A stretch of DNA of 64,000 nucleotides from Deltaproteobacteria bacterium (GTDB lineage Bacteria; Desulfobacterota; Desulfuromonadia; Geobacterales; Pseudopelobacteraceae). The first letter of the stretch is position 1, and every line of letters starts with the position of its first letter. The DNA is taken from positions 142,810-206,809 of the forward strand of contig JAFLLC010000029.1 in assembly GCA_019162745.1 (NCBI GenBank), written 5' to 3'. Both the position numbers and the translations under genes were made by a program. The notes under the pieces were generated by a model that worked only from the letters and a program-made list of their open reading frames with translations, ran no database searches and was not told where the DNA came from. Shown piece after piece: positions 44,971-53,026 of the stretch.

Positions 44971-46923
44971 TTACGGTATCATCCACTGCAGGAAATACGC
45001 CTGCAGATACACAATAACACCAACAATCGCCGTTAGAAAAATTGAGTGTTTAAAGGTAAAGCGGAACAGGGTGCCCTCTTCGCCTACCATACCACATGCT
45101 GCTGTAGCCACGGCTAGAGATTGTGGGGAAATCATCTTCCCCATGACGCCGCCGCTGGTATTGGCTGCTGCGGTCAGGATCGGGTTGATGCCGAGTTGTT
45201 CGGCGGTCGCCTTCTGCAGGCCGCCGAAGAGGACGTTGCTGGATGTGTCGGAGCCGGTCAGAAAAACCCCCAGCCAACCGAGGAAAGGAGCGATGAAGGG
45301 GAACCAGTGGCCGGTCTTGGTAAAGACCAGGCCGAGACAGTTGGTCATGCCGGAGGTGTTCATGACATACGCCAGGCCAAGTACCGAAGCAATGGTCAAT
45401 GCCGGAAAGCGCATATCAAAGAGGGTCTTGCCGGCGATCTTGACTGTATCGCCCATACCGACGCCACAAAGCAGCGCTGACATGAAGGCGGCAATCAGGA
45501 TGGCGGTGCCGGCAGCGGACATAAAGTTAAAAATGTACTTCGCAGGCAGTTTAATGGGGAGTTGATCCGCCAGTGCTTTGGCCAGTGGCTTGAATTGATC
45601 CTTGGCGACCAGTTTATTTTTTTCCAGATCATCCTTAACCAGCTTCTGGATATCGGCACTCTTCTTTGCAAGTTCGTTGAAACCGGCAGTACGTTCTGCC
45701 GTCAGCACAGCCTCCTGACCGGCCATTCCCTGCTCAACAGGCAGGAACTTCTCTTCAAGTACCTTCAGCTCATTCAGCATGGTTATCACGCTGGCCACCT
45801 TCGGCTCTGCTGCCGGGAGTGTGGCGATCAGTTTGTCGGCCTCAGCTGTTACAATGGCAATCTTCTTCATGCCGTCTTCCGGCTTGGAAACTTTCTTGAC
45901 AATCATGTTGTCGAGTCCGGCGACGGTGATAACCACCTTGCTCTTATCGAGCTGGGCTTTGATGGAGGGGATGCCCCACAGCAGCACCATCACGGTCAGG
46001 GCCAGATAAGGGGACCAGGCGCGGAAAACCTCACTGACGGTGTAATGATGCTGCTCTACACCGGTGCTGATGGCTTCGTGGTCAAAAACAAAGGTTTCTT
46101 TCGGTGACCACACTTGCAGCAGAAGTACCAGAGCGGCCATGGAAGCCAGTGAAGAAATAATGTCGGGGAGATAGGGACCGAGATAGCTGGCAGTCGCCCA
46201 CTGACAGACGGCAAAGGTAAGACCGCATGTAATAATGGCCGGGAGAACTTCAATCGTCTTTTTCCAGCCGACCATGATCATAATCACGTAAAATGGGATA
46301 AGGACCGAGATGAAGGGGAGTTGACGACCGACCATGGTGGAGAGCTTCATCATGCCGTCATCTCCGTACCCCATGACACCGGCCAGGGCCACAACCGGAA
46401 TACCGATGGCGCCGAAGGCGACCGGCGCGGTGTTGGCGATCAGACAGACTCCGGCGGCGTACAGTGGCCGGAAACCGAGGCCGACCAGGGTTGCACCGGC
46501 AATAGCTACCGGTGTGCCGAATCCGGCTGCGCCTTCGATGAAGGCGCCGAAACAGAACGCAATAAGCAGGGCCTGAATGCGCCGGTCGGCGGTTACTCCG
46601 GCAAGCGAGGCCCGGATAATTTCGAACTGACCACCTTTGACGGTGATATTGTAAAGGAAGAGCGTTGTAATAACGATGTAAAAGACCGGAAAGAGTCCGA
46701 ATCCGGCACCCTGAAGGAAGGCGAGTCCTGCCAGTTTGACCGGCATCCCCCATACGGTAATGGCAATACCGATCGCAGAGGCGACCGCAAGAGGGCCGGC
46801 CTTATGGGCCTTCATTTTAAGAACGGCAAGGCAGACAAAAATAACGATGAGTGGTATGGCGGCGATGAGCGCCGACAGACCGAGACTTCCGCCTGCGGGG
46901 GTATACGTTTGAATCCAGGGCAT
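44971..46923 (-). CDS. lctP: L-lactate permease family protein with a long soluble insert
   Basis: About 650 residues start at ATG 46923, with AAAGGAG 7 nt upstream. The lactate permease domain shows ~12-14 hydrophobic helices and signatures such as GAFIEGAAGFGTPVAIAGA (about 126-144), FTGSDTSSNVLFGGLQ-like LTGSDTSSNVLFGGLQ and the C-terminal MISPQSLAVA. Between the helix ending at about 320 and the one starting near 465 is a ~130-residue hydrophilic, lysine- and alanine-rich helical stretch; LldP of E. coli has ~50 residues there and is 551 residues long. It imports lactate or glycolate with protons. It heads the minus-strand lactate unit and diverges from lutC. Confidence 0.9.
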   Translation of the reverse strand: MPWIQTYTPAGGSLGLSALIAAIPLIVIFVCLAVLKMKAHKAGPLAVASAIGIAITVWGMPVKLAGLAFLQGAGFGLFPVFYIVITTLFLYNITVKGGQFEIIRASLAGVTADRRIQALLIAFCFGAFIEGAAGFGTPVAIAGATLVGLGFRPLYAAGVCLIANTAPVAFGAIGIPVVALAGVMGYGDDGMMKLSTMVGRQLPFISVLIPFYVIMIMVGWKKTIEVLPAIITCGLTFAVCQWATASYLGPYLPDIISSLASMAALVLLLQVWSPKETFVFDHEAISTGVEQHHYTVSEVFRAWSPYLALTVMVLLWGIPSIKAQLDKSKVVITVAGLDNMIVKKVSKPEDGMKKIAIVTAEADKLIATLPAAEPKVASVITMLNELKVLEEKFLPVEQGMAGQEAVLTAERTAGFNELAKKSADIQKLVKDDLEKNKLVAKDQFKPLAKALADQLPIKLPAKYIFNFMSAAGTAILIAAFMSALLCGVGMGDTVKIAGKTLFDMRFPALTIASVLGLAYVMNTSGMTNCLGLVFTKTGHWFPFIAPFLGWLGVFLTGSDTSSNVLFGGLQKATAEQLGINPILTAAANTSGGVMGKMISPQSLAVATAACGMVGEEGTLFRFTFKHSIFLTAIVGVIVYLQAYFLQWMIP

Positions 46924-47281
46924 GATACTTCTCCTTTCCATTTGGGGGGTGTGTAATTACTGCGCCGGTGGTTACCTGTTCAGTCAGCTTTGCCTGGTGA
47001 AAGTGAAAATAGAAACAGGTTTTGTTAACTTATATTACCAATTACTTCTTTTAAAAATAGCTGTCAAGTAAATATTTTATTACCTGTTAAAAAGCTTGTT
47101 GACAATGGGTATAGAGATGAAATAGGGTGAGATGTAATGTGGTTATACAAATTAATTATACCGTTTGTAACAGGTGTGATATGTTGTATTAACCAATTTG
47201 ACAGCAGAGACAGTAGTAGAACCTTTTTTCAGTTATACGAAACATTGAATAACTACCGTTTGATGGAGAGGGAGGTATGCC
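46924..47281. promoter_or_regulatory. Divergent lactate regulatory region with repeated motifs
   Basis: This AT-rich 358-bp region holds no gene. It contains four ACCTGTT sites: 46974-46980 and 47082-47088 on plus, 47014-47020 and 47169-47175 on minus. Two AATTGGT-type minus-strand motifs (near 47031-47043 and 47186-47198) resemble half-sites of lactate-responsive GntR operators. A plus-strand promoter candidate is TTGTAA (47165-47170)-N16-TATTAA (47187-47192). A minus-strand TTGACA (47067-47062) may serve lctP. Confidence 0.5.
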
Positions 47282-47833
47282 ATGCTCTACGAGCAATTTA
47301 AAACCAGGGCAGAAGGTGTCAGCGCCGAAGTGTATCGCTTTGCAACCAAGTACGCGGCACTTGCCTGGCTGATCGAGTTTCTGTACAGGGAGGGGATAGC
47401 TGATACTCCTCAAGATAGTGCTTTGTGGGCCGAAGGATCATTTCTTGCCGGCATGGACGTAGATGAGTTGAAGCTCGTTTCCGGTTTGAAGTTAGAAGTA
47501 ACCCGCGAGCTGGCGGCAGACGCCAAATTCGGTATCAGCCAGATGGAATGGGCGTTGGCGGATACCGGGTCACTGGCTCAAAATTCCACCGCGATTGAGC
47601 AGCGTCTGGTGTCGTCACTCTCCGCCATTCATATTGCCATTGTGCCGACAGCCGGGATATTACTGGACATGCCTGCGCTGCTGGACAAAGTTAACCCGAA
47701 AGAGTGCGCATATCTTGCGATTATTACCGGTCCGAGCCGGACGGCGGATATCGAGAGGGTGCTGACCATCGGGGTGCACGGTCCGGAGCGGCTTGTTATC
47801 ATTTTTGTCGATGAGCTTGGAGGTGACAACTAA
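47282..47833 (+). CDS. lutC: LutC-like LUD-domain protein (L-lactate utilisation)
   Basis: The 183-residue protein has the LUD domain with the ADAKFGISQMEWALADTGSL and TGPSRTADIERVLTIGVHGP segments of the LutC/YkgG family. LutC is one of three proteins that oxidise L-lactate to pyruvate in bacteria lacking the flavin-linked LldD. It is shorter than the ~240-residue Bacillus LutC, mainly at the N-terminus. GGGAGG precedes the ATG. Its stop TAA overlaps the start of the lutB-lutA fusion (TAATG), so the two are translationally coupled. Confidence 0.85.
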   Translation: MLYEQFKTRAEGVSAEVYRFATKYAALAWLIEFLYREGIADTPQDSALWAEGSFLAGMDVDELKLVSGLKLEVTRELAADAKFGISQMEWALADTGSLAQNSTAIEQRLVSSLSAIHIAIVPTAGILLDMPALLDKVNPKECAYLAIITGPSRTADIERVLTIGVHGPERLVIIFVDELGGDN

Positions 47834-49968
47834 TGGAAAATAAATTCAAGGAATCCATCACCAAGGCCGTTAACAACGCCAACCTGACCGGGGCGCTCGG
47901 CAAATTCTCCGAGGCGTACAAGGTCAACAGGGCCAAGGCGTACGAGGGGATAGATTTTGAGGAGCTGCGGGGAAGGATTGCCGATCTGAAATCGTATGCC
48001 GCTTCCCGCCTCGAAGAACTCTCTGAGCAGTTCACGCATAATGCTGAAGCGTGCGGTGCCAAGGTTTTCAGGACTAACGACCCTGTCAAGGTCAGGGAAT
48101 ACATCCTGAAGGTTGCGGAGGACAATAACGTCAAAACTATTATAAAATCAAAGTCGATGGCGACGGAAGAGATTCACCTCAATGCATATCTGGAAAATGC
48201 AGGTATTGAAGTAGGAGAAACTGACCTGGGAGAGTGGATTATCCAGCTGGCAGGACAGACCCCGTCACACATGGTCATGCCGGCTATTCATATGACGAAG
48301 GAGGAGGTCTCAGACCTGTTCAGCAAGGAGGTTAACGAGCGGTTGACTTCAGATATTCCGAGACTCGTCAAGGTTGCGCGAGAACAGCTGCGCCCTTCGT
48401 TCCTGGCCGCCGATATGGGCATCTCCGGCGGCAACATCGCCGTAGCAGAAACCGGCAGCATCGTCCTCATGACCAACGAAGGGAATGCCCGTCTGGTTAC
48501 CTCACTCCCAAAAATCCACATTGCGCTGGTCGGCATCGAAAAGCTGATCGAGAAGTATGCGGATGTCGCAACTATTTTAAAAGCTCTCCCCCGGAGTGCG
48601 ACAGCCCAGTTGCTGACGAGTTACGTCTCTATCATCACCGGCCCGACGCCGAACTGCGACGGGAGTATGAAGGATCTGCACATCATTCTGATGGATAACC
48701 GCCGCTCTGAAATGGCGGCCGATCCGAAATTCAAACAGGCGCTGCAGTGCATCCGCTGCGCTTCCTGTCTTAATGTCTGCCCTGTATTCCGGCTGGTGGG
48801 GGGGCATGTGTTCGGCAAGGTGTATACCGGCGGTATCGGCACGATTCTGACCGCCTGGTTTGATGAACTTAAAAAGTCCGAAGATATCCAGGGACTCTGC
48901 ATCCAATGCGGCGCCTGCAAGGATGTCTGCCCCGGCAAGATCGACATTCCGGAGCTGATCATGGAGCTCCGGCGCAGACTGGTGCAGGAACAGGGGTTGC
49001 CGCTGCTGCAAAAAACGATTTATGCCGTGGTGAACAATCGCAAGTTGTTCCACGGTATGCTGCGGGCCGCTTCCATCGCCGGCAAACCGTTCACCTCGGG
49101 TAAGTTCATCCGTCATCTGCCGCTGTTTCTGGCTGATCTGACCGATGGCCGCAGTCTGCCTGCCATCGCCGAGAAACCGTTCCGCGACACCTTTAATATG
49201 ATAGTTCAGCCGAAATGCCGTGAGAAGGCGGCCTTTTATGCCGGCTGCCTGATCGATTTTGCCTACCCGGAGATGGGGGAGGCGCTGATCAAGGTCCTCA
49301 ACAAGGCCGGTATCGAGGTGCTCTTTCCGGAAGATCAGACCTGCTGCGGCGCCCCTGCGCGTTACAATGGGGCTTACGAGACCGCCGCCGGTAATGCGGT
49401 TGATAATATCAAGGCGCTTCTTAAAGAAGACGTCCAGTATGTTGTATCAGCTTGTCCTACCTGCACCGTGGCGCTCAAGCATGAATTCATCAGTACTTTT
49501 GAGAGTCTGGGGCAGACCGAATGGATCCCTAAGGCAAAAGAACTGTCTGATAAAACGGTCGATTTTTCTACGCTGGTGGCAAAGCTGGTGGAGGAGGGAC
49601 GCCTGACGCTGAAGGAGGGGCGACAGTTGGGCACTATCACCTATCATGATTCCTGTCACCTGAAGCGGACGCTGCATGCCAGCGAACAGCCGCGCCAGTT
49701 GCTGAAAAAGGCAGGCTATGAGGTAACTGAGATGTTTGAATGTGATACCTGCTGCGGTATGGGCGGGTCCTATTCGATGAAACTGCCGGAGATTTCGGCG
49801 CCGATCCTGCAAAGAAAGCTGCATAACATCAAGGAGACGGGCGCCAGAACGGTCGCCATGGATTGCCCTGGCTGCGTCATGCAGATCAGGGGCGGTTTCG
49901 ATCAGGATGGTGCTGATGTCAAGGTTAGGCACACTGTGGAGTTGCTGGCGGAGCAGCTGGATATATAG
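47833..49968 (+). CDS. lutB: LutB-LutA fusion: L-lactate oxidation iron-sulfur protein
   Basis: This 711-residue protein joins two normally separate subunits. Residues about 1-280 form the LutB LUD domain, with the FGISGGNIAVAETGSIVL-type loop. Residues about 300-385 hold two 4Fe-4S clusters (CIRCASCLNVCP and CIQCGACKDVCP). Residues about 455-711 form two CCG domains of the LutA type (CCGAPARYNG with CPTC; CCGMGGSYSMK with CPGC). The combined length equals LutB plus LutA. With LutC it should oxidise L-lactate to pyruvate and pass electrons to the respiratory chain. Both enantiomers of lactate are thus covered by this block. Confidence 0.88.
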   Translation: MENKFKESITKAVNNANLTGALGKFSEAYKVNRAKAYEGIDFEELRGRIADLKSYAASRLEELSEQFTHNAEACGAKVFRTNDPVKVREYILKVAEDNNVKTIIKSKSMATEEIHLNAYLENAGIEVGETDLGEWIIQLAGQTPSHMVMPAIHMTKEEVSDLFSKEVNERLTSDIPRLVKVAREQLRPSFLAADMGISGGNIAVAETGSIVLMTNEGNARLVTSLPKIHIALVGIEKLIEKYADVATILKALPRSATAQLLTSYVSIITGPTPNCDGSMKDLHIILMDNRRSEMAADPKFKQALQCIRCASCLNVCPVFRLVGGHVFGKVYTGGIGTILTAWFDELKKSEDIQGLCIQCGACKDVCPGKIDIPELIMELRRRLVQEQGLPLLQKTIYAVVNNRKLFHGMLRAASIAGKPFTSGKFIRHLPLFLADLTDGRSLPAIAEKPFRDTFNMIVQPKCREKAAFYAGCLIDFAYPEMGEALIKVLNKAGIEVLFPEDQTCCGAPARYNGAYETAAGNAVDNIKALLKEDVQYVVSACPTCTVALKHEFISTFESLGQTEWIPKAKELSDKTVDFSTLVAKLVEEGRLTLKEGRQLGTITYHDSCHLKRTLHASEQPRQLLKKAGYEVTEMFECDTCCGMGGSYSMKLPEISAPILQRKLHNIKETGARTVAMDCPGCVMQIRGGFDQDGADVKVRHTVELLAEQLDI

Positions 49969-50174
49969 CGTTGTAATAATTCAGGATATTTCTTGTAGAA
50001 GTTTGCAGGGACTTTCAGAAGAGTAGCTCTCAACTCAAGTACGGTGGCTCTGGTAATTTTTGTAATTTTAACATTTCCAAGTATGTCTTAATAAATTGAA
50101 TACGCAACCAACTTCCATTTTGGTTTTGTAGTAGAACCTGTTGTTGACCTTGATGAGATGCTTTGGATATGACA

Positions 50175-50233
50175 AAGCCTCTTGCTCATTGTATACCTAA
50201 TTGTATACCCAGAGCTAAGAGGCTTGTATTTTT
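50175..50233 (+). terminator. Probable terminator after the lut operon
   Basis: AAGCCTCTTGCTC (50175-50187) pairs with GAGCTAAGAGGCTT (50212-50225, one bulged T), followed by GTATTTTT. The loop is long (24 nt) and contains the direct repeat TTGTATACC twice. The rest of the 292-bp gap from 49969 to 50260 is AT-rich with no clear gene. Confidence 0.55.
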
Positions 50234-50260
50234 ACTAGCTATATCAGCTAGTTATGGTAT

Positions 50261-50335
50261 TGGCTGGGGCGCCAGGGATCGAACCTGGGAATGCCGGAAT
50301 CAAAATCCGGTGCCTTACCGCTTGGCGACGCCCCA
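50261..50335 (-). tRNA. tRNA-Gln(UUG)
   Basis: The minus strand folds into a cloverleaf: acceptor stem TGGGGCG/CGCCCCA, D-arm GCC-AAGCGGTAA-GGC, anticodon stem CCGGA/TCCGG with loop TTTTGAT (anticodon TTG), T-arm CCAGG-TTCGATC-CCTGG. Discriminator G and an encoded CCA end at 50261. It starts 20 nt after the ispE stop on the same strand and is probably co-transcribed with it. No suppressor or unusual feature is visible. Confidence 0.95.
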
Positions 50336-50355
50336 ATAGTGAGAATAAAAGTGCT

Positions 50356-51198
50356 TTAGAGTGTTTCAACTGTTGCCGTAAACCAGTTTGTTTCTTTAGA
50401 TACTTCATGGCGCGCTGCTTCCGCAACCTCAAAACTTTTGAAGACGCCGAATACCGTCGGACCGCTGCCTGACATAAGGCTTCCGGCAGCGCCCAGATTT
50501 ATCAGGCGCTCCTTTATATCGGTAATTACCGGGAATGCCGGGATTGTTACCGTTTCGAGATCATTTGATAAAATAGAAACAACACTCTCTATTGATTCGA
50601 AAAACTCCGGCAGTTTATTCAGCTCTCTGCCATTTGTCAACTGTAAAGATCTATAAACCCAGGCGGTTGAAACATGTACAGCTGGATTAACCAGCAGAAT
50701 CCAGCACTTAGGCATTCCGGGCAGTGGGGAAAGTTTTTCGCCAATCCCCTCGGCAAGTGCTGTCTTTTTGAAAATAAAAAAAGGTACATCAGCGCCAAGT
50801 TTACGGCCTGTTTCAATAAGCTGTTGTTCCGTCAGGCCGAGTTTCAACAGTTCATTCATCCCCATCAGCACCGATGCTGCGTCGCTGCTCCCACCACCCA
50901 GACCTGCGGCAACAGGAATGTTTTTTATGATCTTAATATTGACGCCGTTATCTGATCCAGCAAGATCAAGCATTGCCCGCGCCGCTTTCCAGGCGATGTT
51001 TCCAGGGCCGTCCGGGACAACTTTCGAGCTGCAGGTAACGTTGACTCCGGGAGTGTCTGTCAGGGTGAGGGTAATGTCATCACAAAGATTGACGCGCTGC
51101 ATGATCATGCGAAGATCATGATACCCGTCAGGTCGCTTACCTATGACGTCGAGCAGGTAGTTGATTTTTGCCGGTGCGGACAGGGTCAATGTTTGCAT
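50356..51198 (-). CDS. ispE: 4-diphosphocytidyl-2-C-methyl-D-erythritol kinase
   Basis: About 280 residues start at ATG 51198, with GGAG six nt upstream. It is a GHMP kinase: ATP-binding [15 protein letters not shown] (about 87-101), an N-terminal APAKINYLL, and the C-terminal [11 protein letters not shown]. It phosphorylates CDP-ME in the MEP pathway that supplies isoprenoids, including the quinone side chain made by ispB elsewhere in the window. It is followed by tRNA-Gln. In related genomes prs is usually found beyond this tRNA, but here the lactate block is. Confidence 0.93.
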   Translation of the reverse strand: MQTLTLSAPAKINYLLDVIGKRPDGYHDLRMIMQRVNLCDDITLTLTDTPGVNVTCSSKVVPDGPGNIAWKAARAMLDLAGSDNGVNIKIIKNIPVAAGLGGGSSDAASVLMGMNELLKLGLTEQQLIETGRKLGADVPFFIFKKTALAEGIGEKLSPLPGMPKCWILLVNPAVHVSTAWVYRSLQLTNGRELNKLPEFFESIESVVSILSNDLETVTIPAFPVITDIKERLINLGAAGSLMSGSGPTVFGVFKSFEVAEAARHEVSKETNWFTATVETL

Positions 51199-51445
51199 CG
51201 TAACTCCAGAAATTTTGTGAAGATATGCTGTCATGCCTGTTTATAAGAATAAAGTTGATTTTTGTCGAGAAGGAATTTTTAGAAAGTTTGACGTTGTTTT
51301 TATGATTATTTTGGTAGACAATTATTTCAGTTGTCACGCTTATGCTGTATGTCAGGTTTTTTTACGCCATGAAATGAATTTGACAGGTTTACCGGCGGTA
51401 TGCTAACTCTGAAAATGTAATTGTTTCAATGAAGGAGCTGAACTT

Positions 51446-52120
51446 ATGTTTAAAAACCTCCGTGAAGACATCAACTCAGTATTTGAACGCGATCCTGCAG
51501 CTCGAAATATAATGGAGATTATATTCTGCTATCCCGGACTGCATGCGCTCTGGTTCTATCGTATTGCCCACTGGCTCTGGATTCATGAGTTCTTTTTTGC
51601 CGGTCGCCTTACGTCCCATCTCGGACGATTCCTTACCGGAGTCGAAATTCATCCCGGCGCCAAAATCGGACGAAAGTTTTTTATTGATCATGGTATGGGA
51701 GTTGTCATCGGTGAGACAGCCGAGATAGGTGATAACGTAACCCTGTACCACGGCGTTACCCTGGGGGGAGTTACCTGGGACAAGGTCAAACGTCATCCGA
51801 CTCTGCAGGACAACGTTGTTGTAGGCTCAGGAGCCAAGATTCTTGGGCCGTTTACCGTAGGCAAGGGTGCTAAAATTGGTTCTAATTCTGTTGTCGTCAA
51901 GGCGGTTCCTGATAATGCTACGGTTGTCGGTATCCCGGGGCGTATAGTTATGGCCGAAGAAAAAAAGGAAGGTGAGCGTGCCGATCTGCAGCACGGGCAG
52001 TTGCCGGACCCTGAAGCCAAGGCTATTTCCTGTCTGTTTGAACAGATTCGTGAACTGGAGCGAAAATACGATGCACTTGCTGCAGAACATGCAGAGCTTA
52101 AAAGCAGGGTTATCGGCTAA
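51446..52120 (+). CDS. cysE: Serine O-acetyltransferase
   Basis: The 224-residue enzyme has an N-terminal helical domain (about 1-65) and a left-handed beta-helix of hexapeptide repeats (about 65-170) containing [27 protein letters not shown] and [14 protein letters not shown], the EpsC/CysE signatures. It makes O-acetylserine from serine and acetyl-CoA, the first step of cysteine synthesis. The C-terminal ~50 residues are charged and helical. GGAGC precedes ATG 51446. TTGACA at 51380-51385 followed by a TATGCTA-like element is a weak promoter candidate. lpxC begins 78 bp downstream. Confidence 0.93.
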   Translation: MFKNLREDINSVFERDPAARNIMEIIFCYPGLHALWFYRIAHWLWIHEFFFAGRLTSHLGRFLTGVEIHPGAKIGRKFFIDHGMGVVIGETAEIGDNVTLYHGVTLGGVTWDKVKRHPTLQDNVVVGSGAKILGPFTVGKGAKIGSNSVVVKAVPDNATVVGIPGRIVMAEEKKEGERADLQHGQLPDPEAKAISCLFEQIRELERKYDALAAEHAELKSRVIG

Positions 52121-52198
52121 CGGTCAGTCAAGAAATCTGCTCATGCATCATATTTAATGCGTCTTGACGCTCTCCATAAAATCTGACATATTCCACTA

Positions 52199-53026
52199 AT
52201 GATTAAAAGACAAACAACCATAAATCGTATTTTTAAAGTATCCGGTATAGGACTGCACAGTGGGAAGGAGGTGACGCTGGAGTTCCTCCCCCGCCGTGAA
52301 TTCGGTATCGCCTTTGTCCATAACGGCCTTCTTATCCCTGCCCGTTATGATATGGTAGGCGATACACGTCTATCCACTCAGATCAGCCGTGATGGCATCT
52401 CGGTTTCGACTATTGAGCACCTGATGGCAGCGCTCTACTTTTCCGGTATTACGAACTGTCTTATTTACATCGACGGTCCGGAAGTGCCGATCCTGGACGG
52501 TTCGGCCTGGGAATTCTATCAGGGAATGTGGAAGGCAGGGGTGTATGAGTTCCCTGAGTCCGGAGTATATTTGAAAGTGCTTCGCCCGGTAGAAGTTCAT
52601 CAAAATGATTCCTGGGTCAAGGTCAAGCCGCTTAATACGCTTGAAATTACCATGTCAATAGAGTTTCGCCCACCGGTAGGGAAACAGAAAAAACGGGTGA
52701 CCGATGTTGAAAACGCTTTTGCAATAATTAATTCCCGTACGTTTGTACTTCAGGAAGAGATCGAAGCAATTCGCAAGGTCGGCCTGGCCAGAGGGGGGTC
52801 ACTCGATAATGCTGTGGTAATAGGTAGTGATGAAATCATAAATCCGCGCGGTCTCCGCTATAAAAAAGAGCTGGTTAACCACAAAATTCTCGACCTGATC
52901 GGTGATTTTTATACCAGCGGCTATCGTATTCTCGCAAAAGTAGATGCGAACAAGACGGGACATCACCTCAACAACCTGCTGCTTAAGGAGCTCTTCTCAG
53001 ACCCCCGGAACTACATCATTTATTGA
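52199..53026 (+). CDS. lpxC: UDP-3-O-acyl-N-acetylglucosamine deacetylase
   Basis: The 275-residue zinc enzyme commits the cell to lipid A synthesis by deacetylating UDP-3-O-acyl-GlcNAc. Signatures are GIGLHSGKEV near the start, the zinc-ligand HLMAAL (about 79-84), HKILDLIGDFYTSG (about 228-241) and KTGHHLNNLLLKEL near the C-terminus with the catalytic histidine. It is slightly shorter than the ~300-residue E. coli enzyme. Its stop codon overlaps the convergent stop codon of the AsmA-like gene. No ribosome site stands out before ATG 52199. Confidence 0.93.
   Translation: MIKRQTTINRIFKVSGIGLHSGKEVTLEFLPRREFGIAFVHNGLLIPARYDMVGDTRLSTQISRDGISVSTIEHLMAALYFSGITNCLIYIDGPEVPILDGSAWEFYQGMWKAGVYEFPESGVYLKVLRPVEVHQNDSWVKVKPLNTLEITMSIEFRPPVGKQKKRVTDVENAFAIINSRTFVLQEEIEAIRKVGLARGGSLDNAVVIGSDEIINPRGLRYKKELVNHKILDLIGDFYTSGYRILAKVDANKTGHHLNNLLLKELFSDPRNYIIY

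Noticed and set aside
50095..50172. Open frame ending in VVEPVVDLDEMLWI in the gap after the lut fusion gene, possibly a pseudogene tail
   Set aside because: Too short, has no start codon in frame and no recognised family; may be chance in AT-rich sequence.
50188..50211. Direct repeat TTGTATACC near tRNA-Gln as a phage attachment site
   Set aside because: It lies in the loop of a terminator-like hairpin and does not match the tRNA 3' end; no integrase is nearby.
50234..50252. ACTAGCT-ATATC-AGCTAGT hairpin beside tRNA-Gln
   Set aside because: Only seven base pairs and no T run on either strand; could be minor processing structure but not supported as a terminator.
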